This document shows positions 6,099 through 11,261 of a DNA stretch of 11,261 bases, in pieces; positions within the stretch are counted from its first letter, which is position 1, and each line of letters opens with the position of its first letter. Under the pieces are notes generated by a model. It ran no database searches and was not told where the DNA came from. It was given only the letters and a program-made list of their open reading frames with translations. The translations under genes were made by a program, and so were the position numbers. Location of the stretch: positions 1 to 11,261 of the forward strand of contig JAVEEE010000503.1 in NCBI GenBank assembly GCA_030840615.1, read 5' to 3'. The DNA is from Frankiaceae bacterium. Its GTDB lineage: Bacteria; Actinomycetota; Actinomycetes; JAFAQI01.

Positions 6099-7333
6099 TC
6101 CTCGCCTACTCGGGCGGACTCGACACGTCGGTCGCGATCGGCTGGATCGCCGAGGAGACCAAGGCCGAGGTCGTCGCGGTTGCCGCCGACGTCGGCCAGG
6201 GTGGCGAGGACCTCGACGTCATCAGGCAGCGCGCCCTGGACTGTGGAGCTGTCGAGGCGGTCGTGGTCGACGCGCGCGCCGAGTACGCCGAGAGCTACTG
6301 TCTGCCGGCGCTGAAAGCCAACGCGCTCTACATGGATCGCTACCCGCTGGTGTCGGCGCTGTCGCGGCCGATCATCGTGCGGCATCTCGTGGACGCGGCG
6401 CGCTACCACGGGGCTTCGATGGTCGCGCACGGCTGCACGGGCAAGGGCAACGACCAGGTGCGCTTCGAGGTGGGCATCGGCGCGCTGGCGCCGGAGCTGA
6501 CCGTGCTCGCTCCCGTCCGTGACTCGGGCATGACGAGAGACAAGGCCATCGCCTTCGCGGAGGAGAAGGGTCTGCCGATCGACGTCACCCGCAAGTCGCC
6601 GTACTCCATCGACCAGAACCTGTGGGGTCGGGCCGTCGAGACCGGCTTTCTCGAGGATGTCTGGAACGGTCCGATCGAAGACGTCTATTCCTACACGCAA
6701 GATCCGGCGGTGCCACGCGAGCCGGATGAGTTGACGGTCGGTTTCACCGACGGCGTGCCCACATCCATCGACGGCCGCCCGGTGACGATGCTCGAAGCCG
6801 TGCGCCAGCTCAACGACCGTGCCGGCGCGCAGGGCATCGGCCGGATCGACATGGTCGAGGACCGCCTCGTCGGGATCAAGAGCCGCGAGGTCTACGAGTG
6901 TCCCGGCGCGGTGACCCTCATCGAGGCGCATCGTCATCTCGAAGACCTCACGACCGAACGCGACCTCGCACGTTTCAAGCGCACCGTCGAGCAGCGCTGG
7001 TCTGAGCTCGTCTACGACGGTCTCTGGTTCTCGCCGTTGAAGCGAGCACTCGACACGTTCCTGGACGAGGCATCGCGGCACGTGTCGGGTGAGGTGCGCA
7101 TGACGTTGCATGGCGGACGTGCGGTTGTCACCGGACGGCGCAGCCCGGCATCGCTCTACGACTACAACCTCGCGACCTACGACGCTGCCGACTCCTTCGA
7201 CCAGACCCTGGCGAAAGGATTCGTCGAGCTCTGGGGGCTGCCGTCACGCATCGCGTCCCAACGTGACCAACGCCTGCAGTCGCAGCCCGACAAGGGGGCC
7301 GGCGCGCCGCACGAGCGCGGGAGTGTCGAGTGA
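6083..7333 (+). CDS. argG: Argininosuccinate synthase
   Basis: ATP-dependent condensation of citrulline and aspartate to argininosuccinate, via a citrullyl-AMP intermediate. The product is 416 aa, close to the roughly 400-aa class. The N-type ATP pyrophosphatase loop AYSGGLDTS is at residues 8-16, and the aspartate/citrulline-binding GCTGKGNDQVRFE is at 117-129. The KSPYSIDQNLWGR segment and the C-terminal SLYDYNLATYD region are also typical. The last 20 or so residues form a polar, charged tail of no clear function. The ATG at 6083 has GGAG 5 bases upstream within a small tandem duplication. It is the only arg gene here preceded by a true gap (61 bases after argR), and its stop overlaps the argH GTG. 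Confidence 0.97.
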   Translation: MSERIVLAYSGGLDTSVAIGWIAEETKAEVVAVAADVGQGGEDLDVIRQRALDCGAVEAVVVDARAEYAESYCLPALKANALYMDRYPLVSALSRPIIVRHLVDAARYHGASMVAHGCTGKGNDQVRFEVGIGALAPELTVLAPVRDSGMTRDKAIAFAEEKGLPIDVTRKSPYSIDQNLWGRAVETGFLEDVWNGPIEDVYSYTQDPAVPREPDELTVGFTDGVPTSIDGRPVTMLEAVRQLNDRAGAQGIGRIDMVEDRLVGIKSREVYECPGAVTLIEAHRHLEDLTTERDLARFKRTVEQRWSELVYDGLWFSPLKRALDTFLDEASRHVSGEVRMTLHGGRAVVTGRRSPASLYDYNLATYDAADSFDQTLAKGFVELWGLPSRIASQRDQRLQSQPDKGAGAPHERGSVE

Positions 7334-8748
7334 CCGAGTCCTCGCCTCCCACCCGACTCTGGGGCGGCCGCTTCTCCGGCGGGCCGGCAGAAGCACTGTC
7401 GCGGCTGTCGATGAGCGTGCAGTTCGACTGGCGGCTGGCGCCGTACGATCTCCTCGCCTCGCGCGCACACGCCCGGGTTCTGCACAGTGCCGGGCTCCTC
7501 GACGACGCCGAGCTGCAACGCGTCATGGTCGCTCTCCAGGAGCTGGATCACGATGCGCGTCACGGCATGTTCCGCCCCGACGCTGAGGACGAGGACGTGC
7601 ACACCGCCCTCGAGCGTGGCCTGCTCGAGCGGGTGGGCGTGCTCGGGGGAAAGCTGCGCGCCGGTCGCAGCCGCAACGACCAGGTTGCCACCGACCTCCG
7701 GCTCTACCTGCGCGACCACGTCCGGCAGATCGTCGGCCGGATCACCGAGCTGCAAACGGCAATGATCGACCAGGCCGAACGCAACGCCGACGTCCCCGCG
7801 CCCGGCATGACGCACATGCAGCACGCACAACCCGTCTTGTTCGCTCACCATCTGCTGGCGCACGTCCACCCGCTGGTGCGTGACATCGAGCGGCTCAAGG
7901 ACTGGGACCGCCGCGCCGCTGTCTCCCCGCTCGGGGCGGGAGCCTTGGCAGGCTCGTCCTTGCCCCTCGACCCGGAAGCAGTCGCAAGCGAGCTGGGCTT
8001 CGCGTCCGCGGCGGCCAACTCGATCGACGCCGTGAGCGATCGTGACTTCGCCGCAGAGTTCTTGTTCTGCGCGGCGCTGATCGGCGTGCACCTCTCCCGG
8101 CTCGGTGAGGAGATCGTCTTGTGGACCACGCGGGAGTTCCGTTGGGTCGAGCTGGACGACGCGTTCAGCACGGGCTCCTCGATCATGCCGCAGAAGAAGA
8201 ACCCCGACGTCGCTGAGCTGGCCCGGGGCAAGGCCGGCCGGCTCATCGGCGACTTGGTGACACTGCTCACCGTGCTCAAGGGCCTGCCACTCGCCTACGA
8301 CCGCGATCTGCAGGAGGACAAGGAGCCGGTGTTCGATGCCGTCGACACACTTCTGCTCGTGCTACCGGCCGTGGCGGGCATGGTGTCGACGATGCAGGTC
8401 GACGCCGTCCGGTTGACCAACACCGCGGCCGACGGCTACGCACTTGCGACCGATGTCGCCGAACACCTGGTGCGCAAGGGCGTTCCCTTCCGCGACGCGC
8501 ACGAGGCGGTCGGACACCTCGTTGTCTGGTGCACCGTGCACGAGTGCGAGCTGGCCGACGTCTCCGACAGCGACCTCGCCACGGTGAGCAAGCACCTGAC
8601 GCCGGACGTCCGCGACGTGCTGTCGGTGGAGGGGGCGCTGGCGTCGCGGTCCGCACCCGGCGGCACCGCTCCCAAACGAGTCCGTGAGCAGCTCGACGCC
8701 GTGCGCGATCAGGTGCATGCGCACGCGTCATGGGCGACCGCGCACTGA
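7330..8748 (+). CDS. argH: Argininosuccinate lyase
   Basis: Cleaves argininosuccinate to arginine and fumarate, the last pathway step; fumarase/aspartase superfamily homotetramer. The product is 472 aa from a GTG that overlaps the argG stop (GTGA). The start of the protein, LWGGRFSGG (residues 10-18), is the conserved ArgH N-terminus. AGRSRNDQVATD (111-122) and Thr161-His162 in GMTHMQHAQP belong to the active site. The superfamily signature GSSIMPQKKNPD (282-293) contains the mobile-loop catalytic serine. The C-terminal helix ends normally. The end of the gene overlaps mpg by 19 bases. Confidence 0.97.
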   Translation: MTESSPPTRLWGGRFSGGPAEALSRLSMSVQFDWRLAPYDLLASRAHARVLHSAGLLDDAELQRVMVALQELDHDARHGMFRPDAEDEDVHTALERGLLERVGVLGGKLRAGRSRNDQVATDLRLYLRDHVRQIVGRITELQTAMIDQAERNADVPAPGMTHMQHAQPVLFAHHLLAHVHPLVRDIERLKDWDRRAAVSPLGAGALAGSSLPLDPEAVASELGFASAAANSIDAVSDRDFAAEFLFCAALIGVHLSRLGEEIVLWTTREFRWVELDDAFSTGSSIMPQKKNPDVAELARGKAGRLIGDLVTLLTVLKGLPLAYDRDLQEDKEPVFDAVDTLLLVLPAVAGMVSTMQVDAVRLTNTAADGYALATDVAEHLVRKGVPFRDAHEAVGHLVVWCTVHECELADVSDSDLATVSKHLTPDVRDVLSVEGALASRSAPGGTAPKRVREQLDAVRDQVHAHASWATAH

Positions 8749-9365
8749 GCGTCCTACCGCGGTCCTTCTACGACAGGCCCGTCCTCGACGTCGCTCGCGA
8801 TCTGCTCGGTGCACTCGTGATCTGTGGCCCGGTGGCGGTGCGGTTGGCCGAGGTCGAGGCCTACGCCGGCGGACACGACCCGGCCTCGCACGCCTTCCGC
8901 GGTGAGACCGCCCGCAACAGCGTCATGTTCGGCCGCCCCGGCCACGCCTACGTCTACTTCACCTACGGCATGCACTTCTGCATGAACCTGGTGACGGGGC
9001 CGGTCGGTCAGGCGTCGGCCGTGCTGCTACGGGCCGGAGAGGTCGTCGCCGGTCTTGACGACGCGCGCGGCCGCCGGCCCGGCGCGACCGACCGGGACTT
9101 GTGCCGCGGGCCGGCCCGGCTGACCCGTGCGCTGGGGGTGGACCGGTCGTTCGACGGGATCGACGTCACGAACCGTCGTGCCCCCCTCCACATCCGGAAG
9201 GGACCGGCCGTGCCGGACACGCAGGTGCGGTGGGGTCCGCGGGTCGGCATCAGCTCGGCTACCGAGCTGCCGTGGCGGCTGTGGATCGACGGCGATCCCA
9301 CCGTGTCCGCCTACCGGCCGTACGTCGCGAAGAAGCGCGAGCGCCCGGCTCCGACAAAGAACTAG
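8730..9365 (+). CDS. mpg: 3-methyladenine DNA glycosylase (AAG/MPG family)
   Basis: Base-excision repair enzyme that removes alkylated purines such as 3-methyladenine, acting on DNA in the cytoplasm. The product is 211 aa, the usual bacterial length. The family motif EVEAYAGGHDPASHAFRG begins at residue 42 and includes the catalytic general base Glu43; the tyrosine-rich VYFTYGMHFCMN segment (75-86) supplies the base-flipping wedge and an active-site asparagine; GPARLTRALGV (127-137) and RVGISSATELPWR (171-183) complete the fold. The ATG at 8730 lies inside the end of argH; no good ribosome-binding site is visible, so coupling to argH is likely. No later in-frame start precedes the conserved SFYDRPVLDVARDLLG. 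The product is unrelated to arginine synthesis; as far as I recall, mpg next to tyrS is also seen in mycobacteria. Confidence 0.93.
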   Translation: MGDRALSVLPRSFYDRPVLDVARDLLGALVICGPVAVRLAEVEAYAGGHDPASHAFRGETARNSVMFGRPGHAYVYFTYGMHFCMNLVTGPVGQASAVLLRAGEVVAGLDDARGRRPGATDRDLCRGPARLTRALGVDRSFDGIDVTNRRAPLHIRKGPAVPDTQVRWGPRVGISSATELPWRLWIDGDPTVSAYRPYVAKKRERPAPTKN

Positions 9366-9387
9366 CCGCGTACGGGAGTATGCACAC

Positions 9388-10656
9388 GTGGTGTCCGACC
9401 CGCTCGACGAGCTGACCTGGCGCGGGCTCATCGCCCACTCCACGGATCTCGACCTCCTGCGCGCTGAGCTGTCCGCCGGTCCGGTCACGCTGTACTACGG
9501 CTGCGACCCGACCGCACCCACCCTGCACGTCGGCAACCTCATCGGCCTGATCGTGCTCCGCTGGTTCCAGCAGGCCGGTCACCGGACCATCGGCCTGGCC
9601 GGCGGAGCCACCGGCTTCATCGGGGACCCCGGCGGCCGTTCCAGCGAGCGGACACTGCTCAGCGAGGCCGAGGTGAACCACAACGTCGAGCGGATCGGCG
9701 CCCAGATCGCCCGGTTCATCGACCTGACGGACGGGCGCGGGCTGCTGGTCAACAACATCGAGTGGACGCGCGACCTGTCCGTCATCGACTTCCTCCGCGA
9801 CATCGGCAAGCACTTCCCGGTGAACGTGATGCTCGCCAAGGAGTCGGTCCGAGCCCGGCTCGACGGCGGGGGGATCAGCTACACCGAGTTCAGCTACATG
9901 TTGCTGCAGGCGATGGACTACCTCGAGCTGTTCCGCCGGGAGGGCTGCCGCCTTCAGGTAGGGGGCAGCGACCAGTGGGGGAACCTCACGGCAGGGCTGG
10001 ACCTGATCCGCCGCGTGGAGGGCGAGGCGCTCCACGCGCTGAGCTGGCCGCTGGTCACCTCAGCCACCGGCGAGAAGTTCGGCAAGTCGACCGGCGGCGG
10101 CTCGCTATGGCTCGACCCGGAGCTGACCTCGCCCTACGCCTTCTACCAGTACTGGGTCAACGTCGACGACCGCGACGTGGGCGCTTATCTGCGCTACTTC
10201 ACGTTTCTCGACCATGCGGAGATCGAGGCGCTCGACGCCGAGACGGCCGCGCGGCCGCAGGCCAGGGCTGCACAGCGCCGGCTGGCGCAGGAGCTCACCA
10301 CGCTCGTGCACGGCGCGGCCGAGACGGCCCGGGTCGAGGCCGCGAGCAGGGCGCTGTTCGGGCAGGGCGAGCTCGAGGACCTCGACGCTGCGACGCTCGC
10401 CGCCGCGCTGGCCGAGACGCCCAACGCCTCGGTGACATCACCGCTGCCCGGCGTGGCCGACCTGTTCACGCTCACCGGGCTGGCGGCCAGCAAGTCCGCG
10501 GCGCGCCGCACGGTCGCCGAGGGCGGTGCCTACGTCAACAACGTGCGGGTCGAGGACCCCGATCTGGTGCCCGGCCCGGAGCGGCTGCTGCACGGGCGCT
10601 GGCTCGTCCTGCGCAAGGGCAAGCGCACGCTCGCGGGGGTCGAGGTCGAGCGCTGA
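9388..10656 (+). CDS. tyrS: Tyrosyl-tRNA synthetase
   Basis: Class I aminoacyl-tRNA synthetase charging tRNA-Tyr with tyrosine. The product is 422 aa. The Rossmann core carries the HIGH-type motif HVGN (residues 47-50) after YYGCDPTAPTL and the KMSKS-type loop KFGKS (230-234); GGSDQWGN (192-199) is the typical tyrosine-site segment. A C-terminal S4 RNA-binding domain covers about 356-420 (SKSAARRTVAEGGAYVNN). Two in-frame GTG codons stand at 9388 and 9391; the first is preferred because GGGAG at 9374-9378 lies 9 bases upstream. A 22-base gap separates it from mpg. No T-box leader or attenuator fits in that gap, so it is probably transcribed with the upstream genes. Its stop lies 18 bases before an rRNA promoter. 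Confidence 0.96.
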   Translation: MVSDPLDELTWRGLIAHSTDLDLLRAELSAGPVTLYYGCDPTAPTLHVGNLIGLIVLRWFQQAGHRTIGLAGGATGFIGDPGGRSSERTLLSEAEVNHNVERIGAQIARFIDLTDGRGLLVNNIEWTRDLSVIDFLRDIGKHFPVNVMLAKESVRARLDGGGISYTEFSYMLLQAMDYLELFRREGCRLQVGGSDQWGNLTAGLDLIRRVEGEALHALSWPLVTSATGEKFGKSTGGGSLWLDPELTSPYAFYQYWVNVDDRDVGAYLRYFTFLDHAEIEALDAETAARPQARAAQRRLAQELTTLVHGAAETARVEAASRALFGQGELEDLDAATLAAALAETPNASVTSPLPGVADLFTLTGLAASKSAARRTVAEGGAYVNNVRVEDPDLVPGPERLLHGRWLVLRKGKRTLAGVEVER

Positions 10657-10674
10657 GTGGGAGGGCCTGGCAAT

Positions 10675-10703
10675 TTGACGCAGCCGACCGAAATTCCTAC
10701 TCT
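10675..10703 (+). promoter_or_regulatory. rRNA operon promoter P1 (sigma-70 type)
   Basis: TTGACG at 10675-10680 and TACTCT at 10698-10703 are separated by 17 bases, a near-ideal housekeeping promoter. Transcription would start near 10710, giving a leader of about 430 bases before the 16S gene. The -35 box begins 18 bases after the tyrS stop. Confidence 0.75.
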
Positions 10704-10826
10704 CTGAGAGCCCCGGGAACGGACGCGTGAGCGGCCGGGCCGGGGGCCACCTCTCGAGCAGGCGAACGCTGCACTTCGCAGCGCAGCGGTCGCGTGCCCG
10801 GGAACGTGCTCCACGCGGGAACCTGG

Positions 10827-10850
10827 TCGCGCTCACGCGAGCGCGATTCT
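10827..10850 (+). terminator. Perfect 8-bp hairpin with short T-rich tail between P1 and P2
   Basis: TCGCGCTC (10827-10834) and GAGCGCGA (10839-10846) form a perfect 8-bp stem around an ACGC loop, followed by TTCTTT that runs into the P2 -35 box. It resembles a short intrinsic terminator or pause site for transcripts from P1 or tyrS. It could also be a protein-binding inverted repeat beside P2. Confidence 0.4.
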
Positions 10851-10880
10851 TTGACAGCGGCGCCCGCGCGGACATAGCGT
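10851..10880 (+). promoter_or_regulatory. rRNA operon promoter P2 (sigma-70 type)
   Basis: A consensus TTGACA at 10851-10856 is followed after 18 bases by TAGCGT at 10875-10880, which fits the TANNNT -10 of actinobacterial housekeeping promoters. The start would fall near 10887, giving a leader of about 255 bases. The -10 is weaker than that of P1. Confidence 0.65.
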
Positions 10881-10899
10881 GGATAGGTTGCCCCACGAA

Positions 10900-10913
10900 G
10901 GGTCGGAAGACCC
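10900..10913 (+). promoter_or_regulatory. boxB-like hairpin with GGAA tetraloop in the rRNA leader
   Basis: GGGTC (10900-10904) and GACCC (10909-10913) pair around a GGAA loop of the GNRA type. It sits 17 bases before the boxA-like element and just after the P2 start, the relative place of boxB in rRNA leaders of other bacteria. Its role in antitermination is inferred from position. Confidence 0.45.
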
Positions 10914-10930
10914 CGGCTGGTGCGCGTCCG

Positions 10931-10953
10931 TTCCTTGAGAACTCAACAGCGTG
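10931..10953 (+). promoter_or_regulatory. boxA-like rRNA antitermination element
   Basis: The segment containing CTTGAGAACTCAACAGCGTG (10934-10953) closely resembles the conserved leader element found before 16S genes in streptomycetes and mycobacteria, which is regarded as the boxA region for Nus-factor antitermination. It lies about 190 bases before the 16S 5' end and downstream of both promoters, so transcripts from either would carry it. Confidence 0.7.
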
Positions 10954-10972
10954 CCAAAAGTCAGTGCCAAAA
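10951..10972 (+). repeat. Two direct copies of GTGCCAAAA in the rRNA leader
   Basis: GTGCCAAAA occurs at 10951-10959 and 10964-10972, with a 13-base period. Both copies are complementary to GGTTTTCTTGGC at 11007-11018, so they could form alternative long-range stems in the leader RNA. Confidence 0.7.
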
Positions 10973-11067
10973 CCCCGTGCCGGGGTGTCCTCGGACGCCA
11001 CGGGACGGTTTTCTTGGCGATGATTTAGACGATCAGCTACGAACGTCTGCTCATTGCCAGGCTCAAC

Positions 11068-11090
11068 AGGGCTCGCCAGAGCCCTTCTCT
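11068..11090 (+). terminator. Terminator-like hairpin in the rRNA leader
   Basis: AGGGCTC (11068-11074) and GAGCCCT (11079-11085) make a perfect 7-bp stem with a GCCA loop, followed by the pyrimidine run TTCTCTCT. It lies between boxA and the 16S gene about 55 bases before the mature end. True termination here is unlikely in an rRNA operon unless overridden by antitermination; a pause or processing structure is as likely. Confidence 0.35.
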
Positions 11091-11141
11091 CTAGTCGATG
11101 ATCTCTGCTTCTCCTCGGAGCGGTAGAGCCATCTATAGACA

Positions 11142-11261
11142 TCTATGGAGAGTTTGATCCTGGCTCAGGACGAACGCTGGCGGCGTGCTTAACACATGCA
11201 AGTCGAGCGAGGCCCTCCCTTCGGGGAGGTGTCCTAGCGGCGAACGGGTGAGTAACACGTG
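11142..11261 (+). rRNA. rrs: 16S ribosomal RNA, 5' end (truncated by window edge)
   Basis: The first 120 bases of the small-subunit rRNA. AGAGTTTGATCCTGGCTCAG at 11149-11168 corresponds to E. coli positions 8-27, which puts the mature 5' end near 11142. The conserved GACGAACGCTGGCGGCGTGC, the CATGCAAGTCGAGCG segment and GGCGAACGGGTGAGTAACACGTG region follow. The variable V1 hairpin is short: CCTCCC (11214-11219) and GGGAGG (11224-11229) with a TTCG loop. The GTGCTTAACACATGC form and the leader type indicate an actinobacterium, but too little is present for finer placement. The exact 5' end is by alignment from memory and may shift by a few bases. Confidence 0.97.

Larger units (their letters stand above)
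10657..11141 (+). other. tyrS-rrn intergenic region: rRNA promoter and leader region
   Basis: This 485-base stretch has no convincing gene. It contains two promoters, several stable hairpins, a boxA-like antitermination sequence and short repeats, all oriented towards the 16S gene. Open frames in it lack ribosome-binding sites and family motifs. No terminator for tyrS is visible before the first promoter. Other hairpins not listed separately are CGCTGC/GCAGCG at 10767-10783 between the promoters and ACCCCG/CGGGGT at 10972-10986 in the leader. Confidence 0.85.

Noticed and set aside
5951..7111. 386-codon antisense ORF opposite argG
   Set aside because: It lies wholly opposite strongly conserved argG codons and the argR end; no motif was recognised.
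9380..9415. ATG at 9380 as the tyrS start
   Set aside because: It is in a different frame and stops after 11 codons; GTG at 9388 in the TyrRS frame has a properly spaced GGGAG.
10727..11023. Sense ORF of 98 codons in the rRNA leader
   Set aside because: It runs through P2 and the boxA region, lacks a ribosome-binding site and resembles no protein family.
10438..11142. Antisense ORF of 234 codons across the rRNA leader and tyrS end
   Set aside because: It covers promoters, boxA-like and hairpin elements oriented on the + strand, and shows no recognisable protein motif.
1..11261. CRISPR arrays, insertion sequences, tRNA genes or phage/defence genes
   Set aside because: No regularly spaced repeats, transposase motifs, terminal inverted repeats, tRNA cloverleafs or defence domains were seen on either strand.

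Overview
The window is a high-GC chromosomal segment whose gene content points to an actinobacterium. The genes run argC-argJ-argB-argD-argF-argR-argG-argH-mpg-tyrS, GTG starts are frequent, and the last 120 bases are the 5' end of a 16S rRNA gene with an actinobacterial-looking sequence and leader. The order or family cannot be fixed from what is present.

Positions 1 to about 8750 hold an arginine biosynthesis operon, all on the + strand. argC is cut by the left edge and lacks roughly its first 50 codons. ArgC, ArgJ, ArgB and ArgD carry out the acetylated steps from glutamate to ornithine. ArgF, ArgG and ArgH convert ornithine to citrulline, argininosuccinate and arginine, and ArgR is the arginine-responsive repressor. 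Nearly all junctions are GTGA, ATGA or TGATG overlaps, so the genes are probably translationally coupled. The operon promoter and any ARG box upstream of argC lie outside the window.

The unusual element is a stand-alone receiver-domain response regulator between argD and argF (4162-4548). Near-identical ribosome-binding/start sequences precede it and argF, which suggests a late insertion into an ancestral argD-argF junction. The only two gaps in the arg operon (after this gene, and between argR and argG) are each spanned by a tiny ORF linked to its neighbours by overlapping stop and start codons. An imperfect 14-bp tandem duplication sits just before argG.

Positions 8730-10656 carry mpg (3-methyladenine DNA glycosylase) and tyrS (tyrosyl-tRNA synthetase), continuing the same direction without a visible terminator.

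Positions 10657-11141 hold no gene. They form the promoter and leader of an rRNA operon: two sigma-70-type promoters (P1 beginning 18 bp after tyrS; P2 about 175 bp further on), a GNRA-capped hairpin, a boxA-like antitermination sequence, repeats able to form alternative stems, and a terminator-like hairpin before the 16S gene. Most of the window is ordinary core metabolism. The receiver gene with its flanking repeats and the rRNA leader architecture are the parts most worth a second look.
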